Assembly (NCBI GenBank): GCA_005281725.1 | Contig: SSBO01000007.1 | Span: 3,974,402-4,038,401 of the forward strand | Length of the DNA stretch: 64,000 nucleotides | Reading direction: 5' to 3' | Source of the DNA: Wuchereria bancrofti | Lineage: Eukaryota; Nematoda; Chromadorea; Rhabditida; Onchocercidae | Shown: positions 1 through 13,380 of the stretch, one piece after another | Position numbering within the stretch: position 1 is the first letter of the stretch | Layout: every line of letters begins with the position of its first letter | Notes under the pieces: generated by a model | What the model saw: only the letters and a program-made list of their open reading frames with translations | Databases searched by the model: none | Told to the model about the DNA's origin: nothing | Program-made: the position numbers and the translations under genes

Positions 1-470
1 TTGATCCCTGTCTGTGGCGAACAAAGGCATCTGGTTTAGTAGTCAAGAGGGTAGGTGTGAAAAAAGTCAACAGTTCTTTAGGTGGCATTCAAATGAAATT
101 GATTCTGATCCACTACTAAACTTTCACAACTTTATGTATAGTAACAATCTATGTGAATTCTAGTGAACAACAGTTCGCTAACCTTTCAAAACATCCGGAA
201 AATTTCTCGATTATAGAAATGAACATTTAGAAAGAAATACAGAAGTTGGAAATCATTAATTAGAAAAACGAACAATTCCATATAGGACATAAAACACAAA
301 AAGATGCCTTTGGTTGAAACTGAGGGAAAGAATGGAGCACAAGAAGGAATGCTTGAAAAATGAAGAAACGGAAGAAAAGCATTTTTTTCTTCCACAACGT
401 CAAGGACGTACGAATGGAAGAAATAAAAAAGCAAAACTGAGCGAAACAAATGTAAGGAAACAGAGAACAA
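1..470. other. AT-rich stretch, no gene seen
   Basis: I see no credible exon here. The open frames on either strand are low-complexity (Leu/Phe-rich or Lys/Glu-rich) and lead into the trinucleotide repeat that follows. Confidence 0.5.
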
Positions 471-592
471 ATAATTTAATAATAATAACAGTAGTAGTGA
501 TAATAATAATAATAATAGTAATAATAATAATGATAAATAATAATAGTAAATAACAAATAATAATAATAACAAATAATAATTAATAAATAAAG
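471..592. repeat. AAT/TAA trinucleotide microsatellite
   Basis: About 120 bp dominated by AAT units with occasional AGT, AAC and GAT interruptions. On the minus strand it creates an artificial poly-leucine open frame. It is a simple-sequence repeat with no sign of function. Confidence 0.9.
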
Positions 593-790
593 ATTTTTAA
601 TTATTAAATTCATGCAAAGTAATCGAACAAGTTTACCTACGTTCGACTTTTGCCATCATTAAACAATCAAGTCTCTGATGATCATCCATATTTTCATTGC
701 TTTAATGCTTGAGAAGCCTAATATCAGTTATCAAAAAATTTTTTATTCATTTCTGATGGATTCTTCAGAATTTCCGGCTATGAACACAAT

Positions 791-1356
791 TCAAACCGTC
801 ATCTTCCAGAACTTTTTATAAGTTCGTCGTAGATCATTATGCAATTTCATAGCAAAAGATGCAGGACGAATGAAACTAAAGCAGAGCTGAGGACTGCAGT
901 TGCCTTCCGGATAACTCTTAATGAATAGGTTGACCTTTGGCTGATCAAAATGACTAAAGTTCCTTTTCTCCTTCATCTTCCATCCAAACATGCATTGATA
1001 AAAATATGTGCACAAGGGTAGTTTATGAAATCCTTATCGTGAATATTTATTACAAATTTGGCATAAGGCAACATGATGTTTTGGGAAAAAAAATTGGGTG
1101 AAAAAAACTGACTTAAAATACATGCTAACCAATGCTTCCCATCATGCGAAAATATTCCGTCTGATCTATCTAAGTTGCTGACTAGCATACTACACGTGAT
1201 TCTCCACGTCATGGAAGTTATTTCAGCTTTCTGAATTTTCTTGACCATAAAAATTATGACAATACGCTGCAACTGATCACATGTGAAATTTATAAATGAA
1301 TGAACACTGCAATCCGAAAAAATAACCTTTTTGTAAAGAGGAAATTTGAGATCCAT
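791..1356 (-). other. Unassigned overlapping minus-strand open frames
   Basis: Two minus-strand frames are open here: 127 codons from 1356 down to 973, and 74 codons from 1015 down to 791 in a different frame. They overlap by about 40 bp. The residues are of normal complexity and include Trp, Cys and charged positions, unlike the background. I recognise no domain. They lie just downstream of the PDZ gene, so they could be a decayed gene, two exons of an unrelated short gene, or chance. Nothing in the sequence decides between these. Confidence 0.2.
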
Positions 1357-1575
1357 TGGTCATCATGCAACGATTATTTCTTTTCTGCGGAGATGATGGA
1401 CTGGAAAAAACAATTAAATTTAGTAATTCTGACATAAATATTTGTGTGAATTTCTCACATAATTTTTAACAATTCATTAAATTTTAGTACAATAACCGAA
1501 CATTGATTCTTCTCCACGATACCATCCCTATCATCTACAATGATTTATCATCTCTGGTATGTATATATTATCAAG

Positions 1576-4500
1576 TCAACTACTTTTAAATAAATTAAAT
1601 TGTCGAAAAGCTAACGTATTTTGCCGACTAACAACCATAGTAACGCTCATTGCTGGCTGCTGCAAAAGTGACAAACATTGAATTCGAGTGCATTGATGGA
1701 CATCGGTGCCAGCAACACTCCATACTCGATCACCAACTTGCAAGCCACTTCGAGAAGCAATAGAATATGGATCAACTTGTTCTACACGCACACAAATCAC
1801 TCTATAAGGAAATTTCCGTAAGTCAGTCACTTCTATTCAAGCTCATTTTAAAAAGTTAAAATGACTTCATGTGCTAAAATACTGCTTCAATGTGAATTTA
1901 ATACCATGAAAGGATTGCTAGCTACTGAAAAGATTTCATGAATAGTATTAATAAAATGAATCTGACACAGGATAAAGCCTATGTATCAAGTATTGAGCAC
2001 TAAATTATATTGTATTTTCAGTATTGTAACATGGAAATTTCGATTTCTACGTAAATCCTACGTGGATCACGTTAAGTAATAACCAATCAAAAATAATAAG
2101 TATATCTAAACACAAGGATGGGCTTAGAAATTTCAACTTTATAATCCTTGCGGCTTATGTGGTATTTCAACTAACTCAAGTACTAAACAGATACATAACA
2201 TACATAAGCTGATTCGCATCCCTTCAGAGAGAAATATAAACCATCACATACAGAAATAAACAAATAAAATTTTACTTGTTATTATTATCATCGCTCTCAA
2301 TGGCGATCCCAAGACCGAGACGTTCTGATGGCGCAGATCGTCGAAGAATAATTTCTTTGCGCATCAGCTCGTGCTTAATGCCGAGTACACGCTTTGCGCT
2401 TACAAAAGCATTCTGTAATTTGCAGAATTATGTGAATAATTATAGTTTAAAGTGAATTGCTATGACCCATTTCATATTTGAATGAAGTGTGCTAGCACAC
2501 TTCATTCAAATTTCAAAAGCAATAAAATGAAAAGAAAAACAGCAAGAAATTAACCTGCAAACACAAAATAAATCAAAAAATGAGGTAAATAGGTGAACAG
2601 ATAAATAGGTGTTGTACAAACTGACATTCGAAGTGTGTAAGTGTATCAAATACTAATATAACTACACGGTTGTATCTTCCAATAAAATTAATTAGTGATA
2701 ATCAGTTGACTGGAAACTATTGGGAATGCAACTAATTAGGGCGGAACGGATAAGTAAATGAAAAATGGAAATCAAAAAGCAGGTTTCAATGGTATAAGGC
2801 TCTATTTTGGGTTTAGTCTATTTTATACTGAAAATTCGGGAGTGAACATAAATCAGCTTAATTAGATTTAAAACCACATTTAATCGAAATTAGTCAAATT
2901 CGATTTCTTCACCAAACAAATGCTAAATTCACTTTCTCGATACGTTAAGAAAGAGGCACTGATGAATAGACAATGATGAAGGTAGTTGCCATAGTCTCAT
3001 CCTTACATGACTTACGTGTTATTCTATTACCGCATGATTTATGAATCACGTGATGTACTACATAATCCGCTTTGGATTTAAGATAAACACAGTAATTGAT
3101 GCTTCGCCATCAAGCCAGTTGTAATTGACTGCGGAAAGTTTACTCATCATGAATGAACATTTTACGTTTACTTCAATTGGCAGACTACACAAATATTGCG
3201 TAGACATTCATGTGAAAATCAGTGTCTGCTTGCGCACATTTACTTTTGTAAATCGGAATCGTACTACTACTGGTGCAATCCCTTTAAATTTACAATAGGA
3301 ATTGGTAAAAGTAATTTTCTTTTTGAAAAACTCGAAGTCCCAAAAATTTTAGCAAACTGAAAAAAATGCATGTTGATTTAAAAATGAAAATTTGTACGGC
3401 GTGATAGAGAAGATATCATTTTCTGAAGCCAACCTACTAATACACCAATTTTTGAAGGTCGTGTGGAACAAAGCAATGTAGAAATTTTACGGACAATCTA
3501 CCTATTTGTTACCCTCAAAAATTAAAATTGAAATTCCTTAGCGCTGGAAATTTCTGGAACATGGCAATGCATTAAAAATCTTGTCTGAAATTCTTCAGTA
3601 GCAACATTCATTTCATAACTTTTAAATTGAAAAATGACATCGCTAATTGTTAGTGAATCCGACGAACACTCTACTACCATACCATTTCCTCAACGCAGAG
3701 GAAGAGAATGAAGCAGTTGTCAAGGAAACCATCAAAAGGTCAGTTAACAGTAGTTTGAAAAGGTTATGACTGGGATCTATTCCATCTGCAATGTGCTTAC
3801 TGTCTTTTAAAGTTTTTAAAAGGTAAAAGGCTTTAACTAGAGATCGATTTAAAGCCTTCTACGGGCCTTTTAAAATTTTATTACAACAGATTTTATGAAG
3901 CCAAAATACTACTAAAATACTAGGCTTTAACTCTTTAACTCGAGATTGATCTAATATTGCATTCGACAAAACATACACCATAAATTTTGAGCAAAACTGA
4001 GTTTTGCAGCCCCAGTGTTCGATCCACATTTAATATTTACAGATCAGGGGAACATTTTTTGCCAAAAAACAAGGGAAAGTAAACCGTAACAACATGAATC
4101 AAAAAAGGAAATCAGCAGGAAAGAAAATGGAAAAAAATAAATGAATATTACTAGTACTGAATGCGTTCCCCGCATTCATATGGCGTTATAAAAGCCTCAC
4201 AACTCAGCTCCGTAAAGGTATTAAAAGTTAATTAGGCAGTCGAAAGTTTAACAAAACTTCGAGAATATTACAACAGAAAACTATACGTCAAAATGTTTAA
4301 TCGACTGAATTTTCTTATATGGTATAAATTGTAGGTGGAACTAATTTAGTTCTCACTTGATGTCTGCTACAATGATTTGTCTCTTTTTTAAGAGCAATTA
4401 TGAAGAAAAGTGAAATATAAATGGGTATGAGAAGTAGCTAAGATGAGAAATGGCAATGAAGTTCTTTTTGCCCATAAATAATTGATGGTCATTGTGTTGC

Positions 4501-7340
4501 CATTTAACCGAGACATTGTGTGCAGTATATATAATTTGTCGCGAAAACATCAAAGTCTAATTTTTATGAAACTTGGAAGAAATTTGGAAACAGATCTTAA
4601 AAAGCACCTCTTTTCAGCCTTTCCTCTTCACTCGAAGTATCATCAGGATGAAATCAATAAAGGTAATTGACAAAAAAGTTGGCAATAAATGTAGACAAAA
4701 AGAGGAGTCATGTACAGGGAAATGATCTACATGCTTTCTATAGTTTTTAAGGCTTAAGGCAGTTAACTATCTTACGCTTTTTTGAAAATGAATAAATTTG
4801 AAATGAATAAAGATAAGTCGATGGTCTAAGGGAAAAGCAAAATTGAAGAAAATGATAAGCGACGAGAACGAATATAATTATATGGTAAGAGTACAGCACT
4901 GCATTGCACTTCGTGACACCAAATGCAAATTAATGCTTTCTCCGAAACTCTCTCTCCTCGGACAATATGGCGAATCTAGATTTTTGGAAGTTTTTTTTCA
5001 AAGACGGTCAGCTATACTTTATACAAAGTTTCTGATCAACAGCTGGATTTATTATTATTCACCAGAATCATAACTGATGGAAGTTGGAAGATAATCAGGA
5101 GATATGTTGTCGAATAAAAAAGTCAAATCGGAAAATCCTTACAGAAATATACATTTCAAGCTAATGTCGAAATTCCTGAAGTCTGTCCTTTAATATGAAG
5201 CTATATAAGCGAAGTACAAATTTCCCTGCTACACTTCACAAAAATACAGTCAACTTACAGCACTCAGACTACCATGCATTTTTTGTTGTTGACTTTGAAC
5301 CATCAGAATCCCAGATCTCCGGCATGCAGTACTTGCTGATGTTGTTGTTGCTGCTATTAACGATCCATCTGCAGTGCATTTCTTTGCACCTTCATACTTA
5401 CCATTGGCTATCCTGAAAAACCGTTCTTTTTCTCTTATAATTATTCCATTAAAAGAATACAAAATAAATATTCTTAATATAATAGATAATGAGTAAAAAT
5501 GATGGATAAAATGTCGAAAGGTTAGTAAATAACCGAAAGTAAACAAACAGTGGATGAATCAGAAATGACGAAAACATTTTTTGTACTTTTGTAGACCATT
5601 TTGAAGATGTACTATTAATCTATAAGTGAACAGAATTCAGCAGAATAAACATTGCTCATTATATTAACAATTTCTTTTATTTTAATGGAATAATGCATTC
5701 TTCATTTCTAATTCATTTTTTTTGTTCGTTACCTTGAATTAACTATTAATTGCAACTTTTCAGTGGAAGGGTAGAACCAATATTGGATTGGTTTGATGTA
5801 TAAGCCAAGAATATTTTAAGCTTAAATTTATGAATGAAATGACATAAGCCGTTCCAACACGAGAAGATTATTTTGGATTTCGCAAAGTTATTTTAAAAAC
5901 TCATATTTCCTTGTAGAAACTGGAAAAAGCAATTTTGATAGGTATTAATATAAGTGCAGTAAGAAAATAAAAAACGGTTGTGACATGACTTCAACTTACC
6001 ATACAAAAATTACGGATTTTAAAATCTTAAGTTCAAATTTTTGAGATTAAACAAAACAGAATAATTGATAATTCATAATAATTGCTGATCTTTAACTGTT
6101 CTACAAAAAGCGTCTTTCGAGATGTTAGTCTTTAAGCATAGAACAGGAGAATTCCGATCAATCAAGAACCTTAAGATTTAGAATCCTTTTGCGGTTCAAC
6201 TCCTAAATCTTACTGATGGTTCCCTTACTCACTATGTATCTTTACTTGGTAACAAACACCACTAAAATGAGAGATCGTAAAAGATCTTTCCTTGCTTCAT
6301 ACATCAAATTTTGGTAAAATTCGTAAAATGCAGTACGTCAGTTTTTGATTTGTGAAGGTTCTTTCAGTACAATCAAGAATTCTGTTCTGTTTCGATGAAT
6401 TCGGGATATTTCGACGAATGCAAAGAGTTACATCTATTTTTGTATTCTTCTTGAATATTTGCAATGCTTCCGAATGTGTCTTTCCACTCAACTCCACTCC
6501 GTTAACGCTCAAAATTTCATCGCCTAAAATTTTGAAATGTCACAAAAATGACTCTTTAAATTACGTAGTTTTATCCGGAGTTTCTGGATTAGAATGCATA
6601 TTATATTCGAAAAACTAAGGAAAGTGCACGGAATTTTTTTAAAAGCATAAATTCAGAAATCATAAGATTGATTACAATCTGCTAGTCATCAATCGGTCCG
6701 TTCCTATCGTAGATTTTCACCTTGATTTAATTAGAATTGAAATCCAGCGATTTTCCAAGTTAAAAAACTTTGAAAATCTACTGCTCAGAATTACGGTTTT
6801 TCTTCCGAAACTTAATGGACTTTTCAAATGAGTAGTGACAGAAGATTCAAGTAGATCATAAATGTAATTATTAAGCATTATTTGTTAAGAAGAAATACTC
6901 TAGGCCGATGTTTATTTAGCGGTAAATTGTCTAGTAGTATTTATCTCGGTATAGAGGAAGTCTCCTAAAGAAGTCTACAAAAAGTATTGCACGTTTCCTT
7001 TTTTTAGGGAAAGGAAGAAGAAAAAATGACAAATATTTTCCGAAACTTTCAAAGTATTTAATGATTAAAAAAAGTTTAATTTTTGTTCAATTCCATCCGA
7101 TCCTACTTTCCTGCGACAAAACCAATTTTATTTACCTTTACAAACAAGGCCACTTTTGGCAGCCAGTCCATCGGCGAAGACAGTTTTGACGAAGATTCCC
7201 ATGGGACCACGCGGTGAATCAATGCCACCTACGATACTGAAACCCAGTGGGTGTCTGGAAGGTTGCTGCTGTTGCGAACAATTTGATGTATCGACATTTC
7301 CGCGATACAGCACAATTGTTCGTATTCGACTGTTCATCAC
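1576..7340 (-). CDS. Two-PDZ-domain scaffold protein (5' end uncertain)
   Basis: PDZ domains bind C-terminal peptides of membrane or signalling proteins, so this is probably a cytoplasmic adaptor. Exons seen: 7340-7136, 6523 to about 6337, 5412-5259, 2412-2276 and 1801-1576 (stop). Domain 1 begins in the first exon with the carboxylate-binding loop [10 protein letters not shown], continues with [17 protein letters not shown], and is completed by [20 protein letters not shown] across a phase-matched intron. Domain 2 has loop [11 protein letters not shown] in 2412-2276 and [20 protein letters not shown] in the last exon, ending about 20 residues before the stop. The 6523 exon has a weak donor at 6336. 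Using a better one at 6302 would skip exon 5412-5259 and still keep frame, so isoforms are possible. The first exon may have an acceptor (AG at 7342-7341) or start at an internal ATG, so upstream exons may be missing. The first domain resembles IL16/PDZD2-type PDZs, but the exact orthologue is not recognised. Confidence 0.7.
2413..6336. other. Long introns of the PDZ gene
   Basis: About 3.9 kb interrupted only by the candidate exon 5412-5259. It is AT-rich and contains short chance open frames but no recognisable domain or mobile element. Apart from the palindrome at 2476-2511 I see nothing structured. Confidence 0.45.
2476..2511. repeat. Perfect 36-bp palindrome
   Basis: Positions 2476-2493 are the exact reverse complement of 2494-2511, with no spacer and centre GCTAGC. 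It lies in an intron of the PDZ gene, about 64 nt upstream (minus sense) of the exon starting at 2412, so it would form a hairpin in the pre-mRNA near the 3' splice site. Confidence 0.9.
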
Positions 7341-7341
7341 C

Positions 7342-9700
7342 TATCACTTTTTGAGAAATTTTAGTAATGAAAGCAAAGCTGTAAGAAGCCGATTGGACCA
7401 TTTGATTACAACTCAACAATTAACTTTGTATCAGTGCTTGTCCAGTGCGGCTTATGCGTTTTATACTGAAAGATGCATAAGTGGACATTTAAAACAGAAA
7501 GGATTATTTTGATAAGTCATCTTCATGTAAAAGTTTAGCTGTGGATATTTAAAACCCGTGCATTGAACTTTCAAACACATACAGTTTGTTTTCAACAACT
7601 TCAATTTCCTGCATACTCCAACTGCACAAAATGATATTTAGCATTTAAATATACAACTGCTTTATTCACTATTTGTAAAGAATTGGCACTAAGATTTCCC
7701 GGAAAGAATCATCCTAAAATGATATGGGCTAAGTAATGAATCAATTTCGTTGTCACTCTCAAATTGCACAACTAGTCTTGTCTTTCCATCTTTTCATCCT
7801 GACAGAATGTGAATAACAGATCACTGAATATGAATATGGATTTTTATTCAGAATCATACAATAATGCTTTCTCAGAGGAGTAAATGGTTATGATTAAGAA
7901 ATATGACTTCACTAGATGTCATAGCGGAGAGAAGTACACTATATTTCTCTTATAATTAATTGTCACAATGCATTTCTTAAGTTTACATAGGATGCAGTAA
8001 AAGACCTAAGTCTGATCATTAAACGCTTCCTGACAGAAGTGAAATTTGAGTCAACTAATCCACATAGCATCTTACAAATGAAGCTTATCATAATTGCCAC
8101 TATTCGGCTAGTAATCCTCCGAATACATACTCTTCAGATAGTCTACGATGAAGTGAGTAAGGACAGATTTTATGAAAAAATTGTGTGTACATATATATAT
8201 AATCTCATTATAAAATTAGGGATTTTATATGAAATTATTGAATCATTGAAGAGTTAGGAAAGAAAGAAGTGAAATAAAAAGTTATTAATTCCAGGTATGA
8301 TTGTGAAGAGGGAAATTATATTAATGTAAGGGGACGAAAGACATTCTCCAATATCGATAGGTTAGAGAACCAAATAAATATAATATTCTAATGGGAGAAG
8401 TCTTCTTCAGATTGTTTTGAGAAAAAAGAAAGGAAAAGAATGTTGTAGCGGACGAGGGAGCGAGAAGAAATCGTATTTTGTGGTACTATGCACGGTTTTT
8501 TGAAAATGTTCGGAAAAATATATCCCAGTATTAATTTTTTATTTTCAACCAAACCCGTCCTATATTGACAATAATTCTTGGGAGATTACTCACTTGTGGT
8601 CGTTTGTCAACATCTCTTGAAATCTAGTATTTAACTGAGATTCTTTTCATAATGTATTTCCAGTATGCAATAAATTCAACAACATAAATTAACAACACAA
8701 ATTCATGAAGTTTTGAATACATTTAGGAGCACCATTTTGATTATTTAAGTCAGTAGTGGCTTTTGAGAAAATGCTTTTTTACAAAGCGCGGGACTGTAGC
8801 AAAACGTGACATTAAATTCGTAATGAGGATGAAGCATTAGATGAACGTTTAGTAAATAAATGACAGGATAATAATTGCACTAAAAGTACTGAGGAGACAT
8901 CAAGCTTGAATTTTCAATAGTCCTAAAGAGCCAAGGCTGTTTTAAAACAAATAATTCGAGTTAGCTGAAGTATAGAAATAAAAGGAAAAATTAGAAGGAT
9001 TCAGAAAGTTAAGGAATCAACAACATATTAATAAGTTATTCTAAATAGATCACTTATAATCAAATTTTCGCTCTAAAATTGAATTTATTTTCCAGTGGCA
9101 ATTTTAGAATACCTAACAATTGTTGGTAATAGCATATATTACAAAAGTAATTTTGGGTTAACATGACAAAATTTTAAGCAAAATTTTATTAAAATTTATT
9201 TTAAAACGGTAGATATTTGATTTCGAATACTTTGACTTTTGCTTTAGATATGTTGAGTTTATCTTATTGAAATGATAATTGCAGTCCTCAACATTGACTT
9301 AGGTTCTACATAAAGCCACAGGGATTAACCTTCAGGAAAGCTATCTTACTATATTTATCGAGAATTTGGAACAAATTACAGAGAAGTCGAAACATAAGCT
9401 ACCAGTGAATTTTGCTCAAAGCTACTTATTCAAAAAATACGACTGCTTGTTAAATTATTGGCGTTAATGGTTCAGAACATTACTGCTGTAAACATTAATG
9501 GGCGAGGACATGACCACTGTTTGGTCAAACATAAGGATAAGAAAGGATCATCAAGAGTGAATTATGATCATAAATCAGGAGAAATGGAAGAAATGCGAGC
9601 GGATGATAGCATGATGTTGGGGGCGGTAATGTGTTAATAATATCCACAAGAGAAAAGTAAAGCGGTAATGACTGGAAACGCGCATCGAATTCATCGAGTG
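7342..9700. other. AT-rich intergenic DNA
   Basis: No exon with recognisable protein content on either strand. It may contain the promoter or undetected 5' exons of the PDZ gene, which would be transcribed leftward. Confidence 0.45.
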
Positions 9701-9709
9701 AGGGTTAAA

Positions 9710-10012
9710 GTATTCCCATTGTCCCCTGTCCCTCCCGACCACTTCAAAGGCACATTGAAGAGGATGACACTTCGTCCTTTGTCGTAGTCAGTCCCTCCAC
9801 AGAGCATGCTCTCAGTGGAACAGTCATACACATGCGCCTATGCAAATGCTACCATTCTGCCCAGAGCAACCGATGGTTATTGACACCGGGAACAGGTGCT
9901 ATTGAGAGTTGTGAACTTTCTTGCTCACACAGTACTTTCCGTTCCTTTTCTCATCTTACATCTCTTCTAACTGCAATTGTCATCCCATCCAACGTAAGAA
10001 CCATTTGGCTTC
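9710..10012 (+). CDS. Orphan candidate exon, unrecognised
   Basis: A plus-strand frame of about 100 codons is open through a GC-richer island in otherwise very AT-rich DNA. It ends at a strong donor, AAC|GTAAGA at 10012/10013. Residues include HIEEDDTSSFVVVSP and later SAQSNRWLLTPGTGAIES, and it has several Cys. No family is recognised. The upstream acceptor is poor and the phase does not match the next candidate exon at 10134, so a complete gene cannot be built. It may be an exon of a fast-evolving gene, or a decayed one. Confidence 0.25.
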
Positions 10013-10133
10013 ATTAACTTATTTGCGCTTCATGTCACCAGAAATGTCTATTCTATCCTCTCTGATATGCTGATTTTTAAGCCTTGAATGACGCCTACGT
10101 ACATTTCACTTCTCCACGTAACATTCCAACTTT

Positions 10134-10275
10134 TCCGCAGCAGAGTTATTGGTAAAATTCAGAACATGACTAGCGCACCATTCGATGTAATGCATTGCTA
10201 CGTACAGAATGCCGAGAGTTTGAGTGCCTCATCCGGAACTAGTGAATTAGACGGAAGGATGAAGAAATCGCGGTA
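10134..10275 (+). CDS. Orphan candidate exon, unrecognised
   Basis: It is bounded by a pyrimidine-rich acceptor (CTTTTCCGCAG, ending about 10141 or slightly upstream) and a donor CG|GTAAAG near 10275. One plus-strand frame is open and reads through SAPFDVMHCYVQNAESLS. It starts and ends in phase 2, which does not match the exon ending at 10012. The product is unknown and the boundaries are approximate. Confidence 0.2.
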
Positions 10276-10652
10276 AAGGGAGGAAAGATAGAAAATGATT
10301 ATAATTAGTGATAAAAATGGTCCAAGGATTTTAGATCAAGTTCATAAATTGAATCTGAATATTTAAATAAAATGTAGAAGTATTGAGTTGTTTAAATTTG
10401 TTTTCATTTTGATGCGAATCATTTTTAAGAATTGAAAAAGAGCCTGAAAAAAACCTTTTCATCTCTTCTTTTCTAAATTAGAAATTAATGAACTCTGCCC
10501 ATATTAATTGCTTATCGACCGAACGAATCATCATGAGATTGCTATATGAATGAAACTTTAACTTTTTATATTTAAGGGTTTAGCAAATTAAGATTTAAAC
10601 TATTTCCTTTTCTGACCACTGCAAAATAAATAATTAGCATAGCTGAGCAAAT

Positions 10653-10895
10653 ATGAGTGAGAGTGCGATGACACCCACATACATGCTGGTCAATCAAAAA
10701 AGACTATGTATTTTGCTGATGAGCCCCCGTCATAAGAGCAGGGAGGTCATTCTGCTGGCAGTACGCGACAGAAGACGCGACATTCTTAAAACATTAGCGA
10801 CTAAATTTCATTTCGATGATCGCCATGCTCAGTTTTGTTTGCGAAATATCAAGCATTTATACTTATGTTACACGTATAAAGTAAATTCGATTTGA
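10653..10895 (+). CDS. Unrecognised 80-codon open frame
   Basis: It starts with ATG at 10653 and ends at a TGA. It contains an Arg-rich stretch (SREVILLAVRDRRRDILK) followed by KFHFDDRHAQFCLRN. Base composition is less AT-rich than the surroundings, which hints at coding origin. It could be a terminal exon of the same hypothetical gene as the open stretches at 9.7-10.3 kb, or a chance ORF. No domain recognised. Confidence 0.2.
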   Translation: MSESAMTPTYMLVNQKRLCILLMSPRHKSREVILLAVRDRRRDILKTLATKFHFDDRHAQFCLRNIKHLYLCYTYKVNSI

Positions 10896-10899
10896 ACTT

Positions 10900-13380
10900 G
10901 GAAATAAAAAAACACGAAATCATCTCAAATAAACGAATTTATTCATTCAATTAATTGTGAAATTGGAACGAATGGAAGGCAATAAAAACTCAATATTAGA
11001 AAATGTTTATGTCTACGATGAAAATGATATTTATTGATTAATTGTCGAGAAAGAAAAGGAAGAGAAAAAAGAATGAGGAAAAAGCAGAATGATAATAGAA
11101 AACGAAATTAATTGTAAAGTCAAAAAAGAAAGAAACAGAGAGGTATGTTGGGTGGATAAATGACATAACCTTAAAAGATGTTTGCCATTTCTATTCTCAT
11201 CTGTAAATATATGTATATATATATGTTCTTCCCTTTGACACAACAAATTAAAGACTGAAATGTAAATTAATTGTCATCTAAAAGGTTGAAAACATAGCCC
11301 GTCAAGGTCAATGAATTTTGCGCTACAGACGCTCGTTATAAGAAATCATCAATTCAATTTGTTTCTCTTGTATGGTTGAAAATTTTGCATTTCTTTAAGC
11401 CTAGCATGCCAAAAAAATTCCTTTTGTTCCCTGACGAAATCTGGTATTGAATCAGTCTGGACTGATAATGACTATTTATAATAGCAATTTTTTAATCAAT
11501 AACTTTTTTTTAATTAAATTAAACATTCACATATTTAACGTTACTGTTTTCTTGTGCTTTTCTTTTATTTTCATAAAGTGTTTCAAAATAATTGAAAAAA
11601 AGGTATGAAGAATTCGTAAGGAAGGAAGAAAAAGAAAATGAGAAGTAGATAACGATTTAAATGGTTTTTCTAAAGTAAAAACACACCTAAAAAAATTGAC
11701 ACAATACTTCTTTTCATGTTTCTTCTATTTTCCTGCACTTAAAAGTCAAAAAATTTCTTAAGTACTTTTCCGATCAAATGTTAAAGCATGTATTAGTATA
11801 CGACAGATTTTGGTTTCAATATATGCAGTCACTTCTAATTTGTTTACTTATCCAGTTAAGGTAACAGGTATGAATTAATTGATGAAAAGATGCATTTTAT
11901 ATGCTGCTGGTATAACAGCTCTTCTTTACCTAAAAAGATGACTGTCTGAGTCAATTTCAACCAATAGAAGATCAGTCGGAAAGAGATTGGGCAAATATGA
12001 TTCAAAAATGATTATCTTCGCTTTAACTTAAGAATATTCAAAAGATATAATGCATGTAGTAAATAATTTAAAAAGCGCAATTGTTAAAAAACACTGCTAC
12101 GATTACGTCAATATTCAAAAAGAACGAACGTCACAATACAGATTAAGGGAAGGTACTCGAGATGAAAGAAGCCAAGATTAAAAACATAAATAAAATTTGA
12201 CGATCACTTATGAATTTTGTTCTTTGGTTTGAATCTGGATTTTAAATATAAGTTCGATAAAAAAAGACCAAATACTTCTGATCAAGTAAAGGAACTTTTG
12301 CTACTATAATAAAGCGAATAGCCAAAAAATATTATTTCATTTTGGAGAATAATGGAACTGAAAATAACTTCATTTTACTTTTTTTTCCACAGAATTGTTT
12401 GATGCAATTTGAAAAACATGTTTTTTTTGGGAGTTACAAATTAAACTTCGAAAGCAATAAGTTTTTAATTTTGACCAATCCTATTGACCTACTGAAAGAA
12501 TGGAAATGCGATTTATGAAATAAGTTTTATAACGATAAAAGTCTATAATTTCGATACACTTTTCCTATCTATCGTAAAGTCACAAAAGTTATGGTCATTA
12601 AAAAAAATCTGATACCTCTTGAATTCTACTTGACAACTATAAGCTGTTAAATTTAAAGTTTAAAATCAAACTAATCTTTATCATAATTCACATAACTTGC
12701 AGAATTCATCTTCAGTCAGTATGGCATGTATTTATAATTTAATACCAATAAGAGCCATAGTTTCCATGACATTTTCTCAAGTAAAAAAAAAGCAAATTTC
12801 CAGATTGATATTATCAAGTCAGAAGAAAATGATCAAATGAAATTAAAATTATAAATGTAGTAAAAACAAAAGAAAATTTAAAAACTATTCAGAAAAAGCA
12901 TGTGTACATCTCTCACTTTACATTTCCATTTTCTGATTGCATTGATTGTGATTTAAACTTGAGAGAATATCTTATAACTCAACAGATTTGATTATCAAAA
13001 AAGACATCTTATTCTTTGCAGTTATTAATTATGAAAACTGAAAAGAAATTTTCATGAATTACCACTCCCGTTTAATCATAAACTGTCGCCTAATTGTATT
13101 TAATTTCTATACTTCTGTTATCAATTTTTATTGCTTTCTTTTGCTGGCTCCTCGCTTTTTACTTTATTCTACAAATTTTGCCATATCTTTCATTGTTTTT
13201 TAGATTAAATTAAATATTCAATGTTAGCGCAAATCTTTATAAATCATATTGCTACTGCTTTATGTTCGAGCATTAATTACTTGTTTTTTCTGTCTTTAAG
13301 ATTAATTTTAATTATGGTAAAAGATATTATGCTTTGTCGGCAAATAGGCCGAAAGTATCAATACAGTAACTAAGAACCAA
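10900..13380. other. AT-rich intergenic DNA
   Basis: About 2.5 kb with many homopolymer A and T runs and no convincing exon on either strand. Open frames are short and of low complexity. Confidence 0.55.

Noticed and set aside
186..572. 128-codon Leu/Tyr-rich minus-strand ORF
   Set aside because: It is the translation of the AAT/TAA microsatellite; low complexity and no gene features.
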